NCBI RefSeq assembly: GCF_918814575.1 | Contig: NZ_CAKKNS010000001.1 | Location: 458,182-522,181, forward strand | Source: Periweissella fabaria | GTDB lineage: Bacteria; Bacillota; Bacilli; Lactobacillales; Lactobacillaceae | Reading direction: 5' to 3' | DNA length: 64,000 bases | In this document: piece by piece, positions 42,273 through 50,886 of the stretch | How the letters are laid out: every line of letters begins with the position of its first letter | How positions within the stretch are numbered: position 1 is the first letter of the stretch | Notes under the pieces: model-generated | The model's database searches: none | Seen by the model: the letters and a program-made list of their open reading frames with translations, nothing else | What the model was told of the DNA's origin: nothing | Translations under genes and position numbers: made by a program

Positions 42273-42746
42273 CTATGCAAACTTAAAGGTGTAAATATCT
42301 TCATCATCCTCAGTTTCAACATATTGAAAGCCAATTTTCTTGAGTAAATTACTTGAAGCTTCGTTTTCCGTTTCGACGGCCGCAACGACGGCTTCAATGA
42401 CCGGATCGAGATGAATTTCAGAAATCACCGCTTGGAGCACTTTATGCATGTAGCCTTGACGGGCATAAACGGGATTAGTTGTGAAACCTAACCAGAATTT
42501 TTGGCCATCACGTTGAACGTAAATATCACCAAGTAAGGCTTGGTTATTATCATTGCTAACAACTGCAAATTGGTGCCCTTCGTATAAATCAACTGGTTGT
42601 AGTAGTTCTTGGGCAAATGTTTCCGCTGAGAGCCCCTTGAATCCTTGATACTTCATCCAAGTTAAATCATTGTGATATTTTGTAAATGCTGGAATTTCTT
42701 GCTCGGTAAACGGCCGAATTGTAAAATTATCCGTCTTTATTTGCAT
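42273..42746 (-). CDS. GNAT acetyltransferase
   Basis: 157 residues with AAAGGAG before the ATG. RimL-like N-terminus FTIRPFTEQEIPAF, DIYVQRDGQKFWLGFTTNPVYARQGYMHKVL with the acetyl-CoA region (the usual GxGxG is Q-G-Y-M-H, unusual), and ETENEASSNLLKKIGFQYV. Acceptor unknown. A 22-base repeat lies just past the stop and recurs after the next acetyltransferase. Confidence 0.82.
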   Translation of the reverse strand: MQIKTDNFTIRPFTEQEIPAFTKYHNDLTWMKYQGFKGLSAETFAQELLQPVDLYEGHQFAVVSNDNNQALLGDIYVQRDGQKFWLGFTTNPVYARQGYMHKVLQAVISEIHLDPVIEAVVAAVETENEASSNLLKKIGFQYVETEDDEDIYTFKFA

Positions 42747-42859
42747 CCACTATACTCCTTTGCACGTTAATTAACGTATTAGTGTACTTATTATAGCTTT
42801 TACATTTAACGTTGAGAAGAAAATTTTTAAAGATTTTGAATTTTTACTAACTTTTTCAC

Positions 42860-42891
42860 AAAAAAACCGGTCGAAATTTACGTTTCGGCCA
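42860..42891 (-). terminator. intrinsic terminator
   Basis: Minus-strand CTGGCCGAAA / TTTCGACCGG stem followed by TTTTTTT. Confidence 0.75.
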
Positions 42892-42989
42892 GCCTCTTTG
42901 CAGATTAAATAGTTTTTCAAATAACATTGTATTCTAAGGAATATCAGTAGTTTACTGCCGCAAGATTAAATGAACCTAAAAACGCCCGC

Positions 42990-43508
42990 TTATTTTAGGA
43001 GTTTAGCCATTATCATTTCATCCGCAAAACCATCACTTTGCTGAATGGCTTGTTTTTTAATCCCCTCAACCGTAAAACCCAATTTTTCATACAGGTGCTT
43101 GGCGACCGTATTTTCGGGGATGACTGATAATTCTAAGCGGTGCAATCCTTGGTCTTGCGCGTATGCCAGTGCCGTGGTTAATAAGCGCTGCCCAATTCCT
43201 TGATGCCGATACGTTGCATCAACGGCGACTACAATTTGGGCGCTGTGTTGAATTTTTTGTAAGGTTGAACCTTGTAGTAATAAATAACCACACATTTGTT
43301 GGTCCGCAAACGCCCCGAAAAAAACGCCACTCTGGCTACTTTGATCAATTACCATTGCAGTTGTATCGACATCCCAGTTGCGTTCACCAGGTTGATACAA
43401 TAAATACGGTGCCGTCGCATCAATTCTTTGCAAACACCCTAATACCACCGGTGCATCCGCAACGGTCACTGGGCGAATATCAACACCTAGGTGCTTCGGT
43501 TTTAACAT
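42990..43508 (-). CDS. GNAT acetyltransferase
   Basis: 172 residues. IRPVTVADAPVV at the N-terminus, IVVAVDATYRHQGIGQRLLTTALAYA with the Q-x-x-G-x-G loop, LHRLELSVIPENTVAKHLYEKLGFTVEG and a final DEMIMAKLL. This is the pattern of RimI/YhhY-like acetyltransferases. Acceptor unknown. TGAGGCTC is the ribosome site. Confidence 0.87.
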   Translation of the reverse strand: MLKPKHLGVDIRPVTVADAPVVLGCLQRIDATAPYLLYQPGERNWDVDTTAMVIDQSSQSGVFFGAFADQQMCGYLLLQGSTLQKIQHSAQIVVAVDATYRHQGIGQRLLTTALAYAQDQGLHRLELSVIPENTVAKHLYEKLGFTVEGIKKQAIQQSDGFADEMIMAKLLK

Positions 43509-43740
43509 AAAAGAGCCTCATTTCACTATAATACCTAATATATCGGCCACCCTTACAATAATTAAAGCGCTTCTTTACCTTTTTTAAACCATTTCTTTGC
43601 AAAAGCTTGCTACAATATTGCTTGTACCTAACGCTAATGGTACCGCCCATACTTCTAAATTAATTATTGCATCCAATTAAAGGTCGCCGGATTTGCCCAA
43701 TTCAGCTAGCTTTAAGCTCCTTTATAATTTCTTTTACCTA

Positions 43741-43780
43741 AAAATAGCGTCCTCGATTTTCATCGGGGACGCTATTTTTA
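43741..43780. terminator. bidirectional terminator of udk
   Basis: AAAATAGCGTCC..CGAT / ATCG..GGACGCTATTTT stem. Confidence 0.85.
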
Positions 43781-43788
43781 ACGACAAC

Positions 43789-44424
43789 TTAATCTTTAGC
43801 TTGGGCGATAATATCACGCGCTTTGAGCGTTAAAAGATCGATTGCGACTTGGTTTTCACCACCTTCAGGAACAATCAAATCAGCATACCGTTTCGTTGGT
43901 TCAATAAATTGGTGATACATTGGCTTAGTGGTTGCCAAATATTGACCAATCACTGAATCAACCGTCCGACCACGTTCAACAACATCTCGTTGTAAGCGGC
44001 GAATAAAACGAATATCATCATCTGTATCAACGAAGACTTTGATATCCATCAAATCACGTAAGCGGGCATCTGAAAAGACCATAATCCCTTCTAAAATAAT
44101 AATATCGGCGGGTTCAACATGGCGCGTTTCAGTTGAACGTGTTGAAACAGTAAAGTCATAAACCGGTGCTTCAACCGCTTCACGATTACGTAAGCTTTCG
44201 ATATCTTTAATGTATAAATCGATATCAAATGCATCTGGATGATCGTAGTTATTGGCCCGGCGTTCAGCCATTGTCTTTTGATCTTGTGCCTTGTAATAAC
44301 TATCTTGTTGCAAGACTAAGATTGATTCGCCTTGTAAATCATCTAAAATCGCTTTGGTAACCGTTGTTTTACCTGAACCAGAGCCCCCAGTTACCCCAAT
44401 TACGATTGGTCGTTTGTTTGTCAT
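43789..44424 (-). CDS. udk: uridine kinase
   Basis: Phosphorylates uridine and cytidine to their monophosphates in pyrimidine salvage. 211 residues, the usual size. P-loop [11 protein letters not shown] (11-21), [37 protein letters not shown], and the lid [14 protein letters not shown] are all present. Monocistronic; AAGGAAC precedes the ATG. Confidence 0.97.
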   Translation of the reverse strand: MTNKRPIVIGVTGGSGSGKTTVTKAILDDLQGESILVLQQDSYYKAQDQKTMAERRANNYDHPDAFDIDLYIKDIESLRNREAVEAPVYDFTVSTRSTETRHVEPADIIILEGIMVFSDARLRDLMDIKVFVDTDDDIRFIRRLQRDVVERGRTVDSVIGQYLATTKPMYHQFIEPTKRYADLIVPEGGENQVAIDLLTLKARDIIAQAKD

Positions 44425-44521
44425 CGTATGTTCCTTATCCTATCTTTGAGAAAATTCTACCGCTAAACATTTTACTACAAATTTACGCGATATTTACATA
44501 TAAGTACAAATTTTTGTTAGA

Positions 44522-45274
44522 TTATACTTGAATAAACACAATTTCACGCTCATTTGACCTAGTTGTATCATACATAAAGCCTAATTCACTGAATTTTTTG
44601 ATTTGTGCTAGCGTGGTTACTTGATTGATAGCACAAAATTGCACCATCCGCCCGCGCGCTTGTTTAGCAATCGTTGCTTGTTGCACATACTTGTCATTGC
44701 GTTTAACCAAGAAAATAACGTCAATGAACCGATCGCTAGCATGCAGATACTTTTTGATACTTTTGGCATATTCATTAGATGCTAGATTAACAATCAGATT
44801 TGCTGGTTGGCTGGCTTTTTGGGCAAATAACGTCTGATACAAACGATCGGCCCAAAAGGCATATATATTTTTATGTTCGCCAATCGCGAGGCGTGTTTGC
44901 ATCTCGAGCCGATACGGCTGAATTTCATCAAACGGCCGTAACAAGCCATACATACCGGAAACAATCCATAAATTAGCTTGTAAGTATTGCAACTCTGTGG
45001 GACGCATCGCTTCCACTTGCATATTTTGAAATTGCAGCCCTTGATACATCAAGATTGCTGGTCCCGAAATTAGGGCATCGTCATGGAGACGGCCAAAATT
45101 TTGGGTTGCTAGGGCTAAATTGCAATGCCATAACGCTTGTAACTCGTCAATGGAATAGCGTTGCAATTGCGCCCAAATTTGTAGCATTTGTGCTTTAAAT
45201 TGCGGCTGCGTTAAGTTTTGGAAGTCGACTTTAGTCGTCCGCATTGTTTTCGTTGGTGAAATAATTAACTGCAT
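44522..45274 (-). CDS. yaaA: YaaA family peroxide-stress protein
   Basis: 250 residues with the YaaA/DUF328 signature: MQLIISPTKTM at the N-terminus, ALISGPAILMYQGLQF, LWIVSGMYGLLRPFDEIQPYRLEM, NLIVNLASNEYAKSIK and the end TTRSNEREIVFIQ. In E. coli YaaA limits damage from hydrogen peroxide by affecting iron; the fold is DNA-binding. The LRPxDxIxPYRLEM box is intact. Confidence 0.94.
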   Translation of the reverse strand: MQLIISPTKTMRTTKVDFQNLTQPQFKAQMLQIWAQLQRYSIDELQALWHCNLALATQNFGRLHDDALISGPAILMYQGLQFQNMQVEAMRPTELQYLQANLWIVSGMYGLLRPFDEIQPYRLEMQTRLAIGEHKNIYAFWADRLYQTLFAQKASQPANLIVNLASNEYAKSIKKYLHASDRFIDVIFLVKRNDKYVQQATIAKQARGRMVQFCAINQVTTLAQIKKFSELGFMYDTTRSNEREIVFIQV

Positions 45275-45336
45275 TTACCACAAGCCCTCTTATTTTTTCT
45301 TTTAATTATCCTTGTAAATTAACGTAAATTCAACTA

Positions 45337-45370
45337 ATATAATATATGTCACATGCAACATATATTATAT
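45337..45370. promoter_or_regulatory. ArsR-family operator at the CadD promoter
   Basis: ATATAATATATG and CATATATTATAT form a perfect 12-bp inverted repeat with a 10-base spacer. The left arm contains TATAAT, the likely -10 of the cadD-type gene, so binding would block transcription. Confidence 0.7.
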
Positions 45371-45385
45371 ATACGAGGTGGAGAA

Positions 45386-45955
45386 ATGAATATTGTACTA
45401 CTTACCCTACTATTTGTTGGGGTTAACCTAGATTTTTTTGTTATTTTGCTCTTTTTGTTAAAGAAATATAGTTTTAAAGCCGCCCTAATTGGTTATGGGA
45501 TTGGAATGTTATTCCTATGGTTTGTGGCCGCTACCATTAGTCAAACATTGCATGAATTCATCCCCGCCTGGTCATTAGGAATTTTAGGTTTAATTCCGAT
45601 TTTCATGGCGCTTAAAGGTGGCGATGACGAAGAAGCTAGTGAAACTAAGCAAAAGTCAGCCATTTTGGCCGTTACCGCCGTCTATTTAGGGACATGCGGG
45701 GCGGATAATATGGCCATTTATGTTCCCGTTTTAAGTAGCCTCACCATTCCTGAAACCCTCCTTGGCGCAGTGTACATCACGATCTTAATGATTTTATCAA
45801 CAATTCTCGCCCAAAAAATCGATAACCTGCCAATTATTGGTAATGCCATTGAAAAGTACGGTGAAATTGCGACGCGCTTAATTTATGTTATAATTGGAGT
45901 CGGTGTAATTTTGGAAAGTAATTTAGTACCACACCTTATTCAACTTACACACTAA
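45386..45955 (+). CDS. CadD-family cadmium/heavy-metal resistance transporter
   Basis: 189 residues from the ATG with GAGGTGGAGAA upstream. Five to six membrane segments with CadD features: VGVNLDFFVILLFLL with an intramembrane Asp, LGILGLIPIFMALKG, AVTAVYLGTCGADNMAIYVPVL. Related to CadD of staphylococci, which lowers Cd2+ sensitivity. An ArsR-type sensor is 25 bases downstream in the same operon. Confidence 0.88.
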   Translation: MNIVLLTLLFVGVNLDFFVILLFLLKKYSFKAALIGYGIGMLFLWFVAATISQTLHEFIPAWSLGILGLIPIFMALKGGDDEEASETKQKSAILAVTAVYLGTCGADNMAIYVPVLSSLTIPETLLGAVYITILMILSTILAQKIDNLPIIGNAIEKYGEIATRLIYVIIGVGVILESNLVPHLIQLTH

Positions 45956-45980
45956 TTTATTGCATCAAAGGAGATCCGCG

Positions 45981-46322
45981 ATGGCGACCGTAAAAGCTCT
46001 AAGTGCAGCTGAGCTTGCCGAAACAGCGGCCATTTATAAAGTTCTAAGTAATCCAACCCGCATTCGCATTTTGTATGCCCTTGAAAATAATGAACTTGAT
46101 GTCTCGACGATTGTAAAAGTCCTTGAATTGGATCAACCTAGTGTCTCGCATCAATTGGCCATTTTAAAAAAGCATCAACTTGTTGCCTCAACTAAAGTTG
46201 GTAAACATGTGCACTATCGCCTTGATGATCCGCATATTTTAGAGGTTATCGAAGCTACAATCGCTCACGTTAAGCATGTCATTTTAGGCTTACCCCATGG
46301 TAGCGACGGCGATTCGTTTTAA
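45981..46322 (+). CDS. ArsR/SmtB-family metal sensor, CzrA-like alpha-5 site
   Basis: 113 residues from the ATG behind AAAGGAGATCCGCG. Winged-helix core: YKVLSNPTRIRILYALENNELDVSTIVKVLELDQPSVSHQL. There is no CxC metal motif of CadC/ArsR in helix 3. The C-terminal helix has Asp-x-His and His-x-x-His (DPH, then ten residues, then HVKH), exactly the D-x-H-x10-H-x2-H zinc/cobalt site of CzrA and SmtB. It likely represses its own operon until Zn, Co or Cd binds. Confidence 0.92.
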   Translation: MATVKALSAAELAETAAIYKVLSNPTRIRILYALENNELDVSTIVKVLELDQPSVSHQLAILKKHQLVASTKVGKHVHYRLDDPHILEVIEATIAHVKHVILGLPHGSDGDSF

Positions 46323-46446
46323 AATAATGGTAAAACAAAATCAAAAGCAGTGGTATATTGTAGTATAGCCTCAAATTACATTGAGGCATCTTACAGCATC
46401 CACTGTATTCTTTTTAATCTTAACTTTAGGAGTTTGCATTCTTATT

Positions 46447-47640
46447 ATGGCCAATCGTCGTGAAACTTATCATCGTTCAAATAATCATCGTCCCCGTCGC
46501 GCCCTTATTAGTATTTTACTAGTAGCAGTTCTTGGTGGTGGGGCCTTGGGTAGTTACTTTTTTCATGCCTACCATCAAAATCAAACTAAACAGACTACTG
46601 CAACCAAGAAACAACCAAGTTCAACTGATGCGCACATTAAAGCTGCGCCAAATACCTCAAAAGTGTTGCAAGATCCTAAAAATGATACCCCCGCGCAGCA
46701 TAAGTTACGCGAAATCATTAACAAACAAAAGTTAAATGGGATTGTCATCTCAACGACGGTTAATTCAAATGAACCGGTGATTGTTACTAATGGGTATTCA
46801 AATGTGCTTACTAAAACGGTAATTGATGAACATACCTTGTTCCCCATCTCTTCATTTCAAAAAATGTATACCGGAATTATTTTAGATCACTTAATTGCCG
46901 ATGGTAAACTTTCGTTAGACACCCGTTTGAAAAAGTTTTACCCCGACATCCGGTTTGCTGATCGGATTTCAATTCAGAATTTATTGAGTCATACTTCAGG
47001 GATTCAAAGTGGTGATATCTTCCCAGTTTCACCATTAGGCAGTGAAGAAAGTCAGTTAAGTTTTAATGAACATATTTTGAAATCAACGGGGATTTTTAAA
47101 TGGTCATATTCAAGTGCTAACTATGCCTTGCTAGCTGGGATTATTACTAAAATAACTGGTAAAAGTTATCAGGCAAACGTTGAACAATATATTATTCAAC
47201 CTTTAGGCCTTAAGGAAACGTATTTCTATAATAAATTACCAGCTAATCCAAATATCGCCTATCCTGAAAATCTAAATACGGTTTTAGCACAGAAAGTATA
47301 TCTTACTGATATTCGCCGGATTGTTTCAGCTGACTATGGTTCTGGTGATATTTTCCAAAGTACAAGTGACTTTTATAAAGTCCTTGTTGCGACTGAGAAT
47401 GGCACCTTAATTCCTAAAAACCGCTTGGAAGACTTTTTCCCAGCTGGTTCACGGGCTTATACTAATGGGATGTACATCCAATATGGTTTAATTCACGCCG
47501 CGGCCGCTAATTTAAGTTACTATGGTTCGTACTACGGTAATACTAAATCACTAAAAAACACCGTTATTTTGACCACAAATGGTAGTTTACAAACTATCCG
47601 GGTGGCCAGTGTTGATTTATACCATGTTATTAACCACTAA
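46447..47640 (+). CDS. serine hydrolase (beta-lactamase/DD-peptidase family)
   Basis: About 397 residues from the ATG of MANRRETY; the frame is open 22 codons further upstream (with AGGAG 14 bases before this ATG), so the start is uncertain. An N-terminal membrane anchor (ALISILLVAVLGGGALGSYFF) and a disordered Lys/Gln/Thr linker lead to the outside domain with PISSFQKMYTG (SxxK nucleophile), LLSHTSGI and the tyrosine motif region YSSANYALLAGI, where YxN has become YSS. Probably peptidoglycan-related or esterase; function not certain. Confidence 0.82.
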   Translation: MANRRETYHRSNNHRPRRALISILLVAVLGGGALGSYFFHAYHQNQTKQTTATKKQPSSTDAHIKAAPNTSKVLQDPKNDTPAQHKLREIINKQKLNGIVISTTVNSNEPVIVTNGYSNVLTKTVIDEHTLFPISSFQKMYTGIILDHLIADGKLSLDTRLKKFYPDIRFADRISIQNLLSHTSGIQSGDIFPVSPLGSEESQLSFNEHILKSTGIFKWSYSSANYALLAGIITKITGKSYQANVEQYIIQPLGLKETYFYNKLPANPNIAYPENLNTVLAQKVYLTDIRRIVSADYGSGDIFQSTSDFYKVLVATENGTLIPKNRLEDFFPAGSRAYTNGMYIQYGLIHAAAANLSYYGSYYGNTKSLKNTVILTTNGSLQTIRVASVDLYHVINH

Positions 47641-47692
47641 CTAGTAACCGCCCCAAACCAAGTGCCAGAAAATCGCTACATTTACAATATAT

Positions 47693-47729
47693 AAAAAGGC
47701 CAGGAAAATTAAATTTTCCTGGCCTTTTT
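47693..47729 (+). terminator. terminator, GGAAAA loop family
   Basis: AAAAAGGCCAGGAAAA / TTTTCCTGGCCTTTTT stem. Confidence 0.9.
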
Positions 47730-48173
47730 ACTCGTCTTTTTTGCAATCCCTCACCTTCAATCATCGTACAGGCTGCTTAATTATCCTGATGGAAATTAAT
47801 TATGCTTTGCTAAAGCTTTCACTAATCACTTGAACTTCGGAACTGGTCAGTGTATATTTTCTTAGTAATTACCCTGTAGCATCATCTGTAAACTACTTGT
47901 TGACCCCAACGGTCAGCGTCTTTAATTGCATCATTAAGGTTGTTATTGATAATCATTAAGATTGCGTTGCCATTTGTTTACGCTTTGTAAAGCTCATGCG
48001 ACATATCTTTTTGATTATTTTTCAAAGCATAACCGCTTTAATTTCGCAAAAACACAGTTTTAATGTTAACTGAACACATAACTTGCCCTATTTTGATGGT
48101 CTTTATCATTTCTACGTTGCATTCAATGATTAGTTTACAGAGATGTGTTTATAATCATTTCGAGGTAGCCGAT
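47730..48173. other. intergenic region ahead of the third MFS gene
   Basis: No gene supported. A TATAAT ~20 bases ahead of the start region may be the -10 of the MFS gene, but its -35 is poor. GATAATCATT near 47950 resembles half of a Fur box. Confidence 0.5.
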
Positions 48174-49400
48174 ATGTCCAAATTAAATAGTCTCCCCGTA
48201 TGGCGGCGTAACTTAATCGTCTTATGGTTTGGAGTCTTCATGACGGGTTTAGGGATGAGTGAAATCATGCCCTTCTTGTCATTGTTTATTGACCAACTTG
48301 GTCACTACAATAAGCCGGAATTAACAGTTTATAGTAGTATTGTTTTCTCAGTATCATTTTTAATGATGGCCCTAGTTTCACCGATATGGGGACGCATGGC
48401 CGATCGCAAAGGCCGCAAATTAATGTTACTGCGGGCTTCATTAGGTATGGGAATTGTCTTTTTCTTGATGGGCTTTGTAACTAATGTCTGGCAATTAATG
48501 TTTTTACGGGCCTTACAAGGAGCCTTTGGTGGCTACGTTTCCAATTCAAATGCCTTAATTGCCACCCAAACACCGCGCGAGCATGCCGGCCAATCACTCA
48601 GCATTCTCGTTACGGGGATGACGGCTGGGACTTTGTTAGGCCCACTTCTTGGGGGCGCCTTAGCGAGTGTTTTTTCATACCGGATGTCGTTTCATATTAC
48701 TGGTATCATCATGCTCACTGTCTTTGTGTTGACGTATTTCTTTGTTAAAGAAACCTTTGTTGCCCCCAAACCTTCAAAGGATGGCCAATTACCGGCTAAA
48801 AAAACCTTTAAAGATGTCACGCAAAACAAACTCATTTTAATCTTATTTATTACTACCATGGCTGTCCAAATTGTTAACATGTCAATTAATCCCATTTTGA
48901 GTTTATACGTTCGCCAATTAAACGCTAATCCCGCAACGATTACATTCGTAGCGGGACTAGTTGCGGCCATGCCCGGCATATCAACCGTCCTTGCCGCCCC
49001 ACGCTTTGGGCGTCTTGGTGACCAGATTGGCTCACACAAAGTTTTGATTTTTGGTTTTAGCTTTGCGGCCATTATCTTCTTGTTGACTTCACTGACGCAA
49101 AATATTCCTGAACTAATGATTTTACGGTTCTTAACGGGAATTTCAGATGCGGCCATGTTGCCATCTGTCCAAACATTGCTCACCCGTAATACGAAGACGA
49201 GTGAAACAAGTATTGTCTTTTCATACAACCAAAGTTTCCAATCAATCGGGGCGGTCTTAGGACCATTGCTTGGGGCCTTACTAGCTAATATCTTTAATTA
49301 TTCTGGTATCTTTGTAGCGGGGACCTTAATTATGTTATTTAACTTAGCCCTCTTCACGTATATCCGTAAGCGTAATCAAAGCCTTAACCAGCTTTCATAA
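48174..49400 (+). CDS. MFS drug efflux transporter (DHA1), copy 3
   Basis: 408 residues from the ATG behind CGAGGTAGCC; the frame extends upstream without support. Twelve membrane segments, motif A GRMADRKGRKLM, motif C-like GTLLGPLLGG. It is a more distant paralogue of the two transporters at 21-25 kb (shared GLGMSEIMPFLSLF, GAMLPSVQTLLT-like DAAMLPSVQTLLT, QSIGAVLGPLLGA). Multidrug export is inferred. Confidence 0.88.
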   Translation: MSKLNSLPVWRRNLIVLWFGVFMTGLGMSEIMPFLSLFIDQLGHYNKPELTVYSSIVFSVSFLMMALVSPIWGRMADRKGRKLMLLRASLGMGIVFFLMGFVTNVWQLMFLRALQGAFGGYVSNSNALIATQTPREHAGQSLSILVTGMTAGTLLGPLLGGALASVFSYRMSFHITGIIMLTVFVLTYFFVKETFVAPKPSKDGQLPAKKTFKDVTQNKLILILFITTMAVQIVNMSINPILSLYVRQLNANPATITFVAGLVAAMPGISTVLAAPRFGRLGDQIGSHKVLIFGFSFAAIIFLLTSLTQNIPELMILRFLTGISDAAMLPSVQTLLTRNTKTSETSIVFSYNQSFQSIGAVLGPLLGALLANIFNYSGIFVAGTLIMLFNLALFTYIRKRNQSLNQLS

Positions 49401-49416
49401 CTAATAATTTAGTGCC

Positions 49417-49455
49417 AAAAAGGCTCGGAAAAATTAAATTTTCCGAGCCTTTTTT
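49417..49455. terminator. bidirectional terminator, GGAAAAA loop family
   Basis: AAAAAGGCTCGGAAAA / TTTTCCGAGCCTTTTTT stem between convergent genes. Confidence 0.9.
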
Positions 49456-49469
49456 ATTTAGTGGATCAT

Positions 49470-50471
49470 TTACTGTTGTTTACGGTGACTGCTAATCCAA
49501 CCACCAATTGCAATTAAGGCAATGATGCCACTAACACCACCAAAAATCCAGCCCCATGAAAATGGTTTATTGTCTGCTGTAACAGCTTGCCGATGGCCAT
49601 TTTTAGCAATCGTTAACTGACGAGCCAGATGCCATTGTTGCTTACTTAGCGCATTTTCAGCATCAATTTTCAACGTATATTTTCCAGATTGTAAATGGAC
49701 CCCACTGGCTAATACATCTAAATCAAAATTAGAATTGGGCGCAATTTGCATTTGGGGATACTCAACTTGACTCACAATTTGCTTTTTATCATTAATAACC
49801 GTTGCATTGATAAAACCATGGAATAAACCAGGTAATGGATTTTGAATTCGGGCCACCAATTTTTCATGATGATCATTATTCGCAACTGTGACGCCTTGCA
49901 AAATAATATTTGGTTGGATGTGCTTGGTTACATGTAAATCAACCCACATTGACTGGTTAGTCGCAACACGTTCATGCGCATGTTGCGTCGTAAAGTTCCA
50001 GCCACCCATTATTAAACCCGCAAACCGTAAATCAACGTTACCAATAAAGCTCCCTGTCACCGTCACATGTTCGTGGGGCATCAAGGTAAGCTTTTTAGGC
50101 CCTGAAATGCGAAAGCTATCCACAAATGGATATTTTAATGAGCTATCCGCTTTAAATGCTTCCCCTGCTTGAGGATGCTTTGTAGAAATGTCCCCATTAG
50201 TTTTCGTAAACGCATTCCCCGTTGATTGATAAACCGTCAGTTTATGGTCCGTTAAATTTGTGACAACCACTTGTAAAGCTTGGACTTGTTGTGGCCGGAC
50301 ATTTAACGAGAAATGACTACGAACTTGTGGTAATTGGTTTTTAGGCAAAATAGGCGTTAATTCAAATTCGGCTGATGCTTGGGCCGCGGCAACCGGCTCT
50401 GCTGGTACTATTACCATGCAGCTAATTACCCCTAAGATAAATGCTAAGATACCTTGAATCAATTTTTGCAC
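49470..50471 (-). CDS. DUF916/DUF3324 cell-surface protein (WxL-interacting type)
   Basis: 333 residues from a GTG seven bases after AGGAGA. Signal peptide (QGILAFILGVISCMVIVPAEPVAAAQA), DUF916 domain (SHFSLNVRPQQVQALQVVVTNLTD, DSFRISGPKKLTLMPHEHVTVTG), DUF3324 domain (LVARIQNPLPGLFHGF), then a C-terminal membrane anchor (IFGGVSGIIALIAIGGWI) with a basic tail. Such proteins sit in WxL clusters and bind WxL proteins and peptidoglycan. No WxL protein is near, which is unusual. Confidence 0.87.
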   Translation of the reverse strand: MQKLIQGILAFILGVISCMVIVPAEPVAAAQASAEFELTPILPKNQLPQVRSHFSLNVRPQQVQALQVVVTNLTDHKLTVYQSTGNAFTKTNGDISTKHPQAGEAFKADSSLKYPFVDSFRISGPKKLTLMPHEHVTVTGSFIGNVDLRFAGLIMGGWNFTTQHAHERVATNQSMWVDLHVTKHIQPNIILQGVTVANNDHHEKLVARIQNPLPGLFHGFINATVINDKKQIVSQVEYPQMQIAPNSNFDLDVLASGVHLQSGKYTLKIDAENALSKQQWHLARQLTIAKNGHRQAVTADNKPFSWGWIFGGVSGIIALIAIGGWISSHRKQQ

Positions 50472-50588
50472 CTTTTGTCTCCTATCTGCTAAATATTCTA
50501 TTAACATATAATATTAATATACTTACCACCAAAAGGCTATCCACAAACGGCTAATTTGATAACATTTTATCTTTAGGGAATTTAGCGC

Positions 50589-50619
50589 AAAAAAAAAATC
50601 ACATATATGTGTGATTTTT
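50589..50619 (-). terminator. hairpin with T run on the minus strand
   Basis: AAAATCACA / TGTGATTTT stem flanked by nine A on the plus strand, i.e. nine T on the minus strand. It precedes the WxL-type gene, so it may be an attenuator or end of an unseen minus-strand RNA. Confidence 0.5.
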
Positions 50620-50689
50620 GGCTATTAAAGTGAATACGTTTAATCTATACTGTAATAAAATTATGTGTTTATCGCTTTTCAAAGCGTCC

Positions 50690-50775
50690 CCCCGATGATA
50701 GCTTAGTGCGTACTCAACTAACTAGTGAAATCACTTGATTTCAGCTAATATATTCATTAAGCCCCCCAGCTAATG
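50690..50775 (+). promoter_or_regulatory. third C6-rich structured element, possible AraC leader
   Basis: Two more C6 runs lie here. CATTAaGC / GCTAATG encloses CCCCCA (C6 at 50764-50769). The other, at 50690-50695, follows a GCTTT/AAAGC hairpin. GAAATC/GATTTC forms a hairpin between them. There is no terminator afterwards, so it may be part of the untranslated leader of the AraC gene. Confidence 0.4.
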
Positions 50776-50886
50776 GATACCTAATAATTATACAATTATT
50801 ACTAACAATTTAAAATGTACATTTCCGCATCATATAGGATAAAAAATACATAACTTTAATAATATACATCTGAAAGAGTTCCTGTT

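Larger units (their letters stand above)
50472..50886. other. intergenic region between WxL-type and AraC genes
   Basis: No protein gene supported. It holds a hairpin with T run on the minus strand and a C-rich element on the plus strand, both listed separately. Confidence 0.55.

Noticed and set aside
43600-43780. Plus-strand small RNA between the acetyltransferase and udk
   Set aside because: A TACAAT and the bidirectional udk terminator could frame an RNA, but there is no acceptable -35 and no convincing internal structure.
47940-47965. Fur/PerR box ahead of the third MFS gene
   Set aside because: Only GATAATCATT is exact; the rest has about five mismatches to the 19-bp consensus, and it lies over 200 bases from the gene in AT-rich DNA.
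48692-49228. Open frame opposite the third MFS gene
   Set aside because: Antisense shadow of a hydrophobic gene; codon pattern belongs to the MFS protein on the other strand. The same holds for similar frames opposite the MFS gene at 24.6-25.1 kb.
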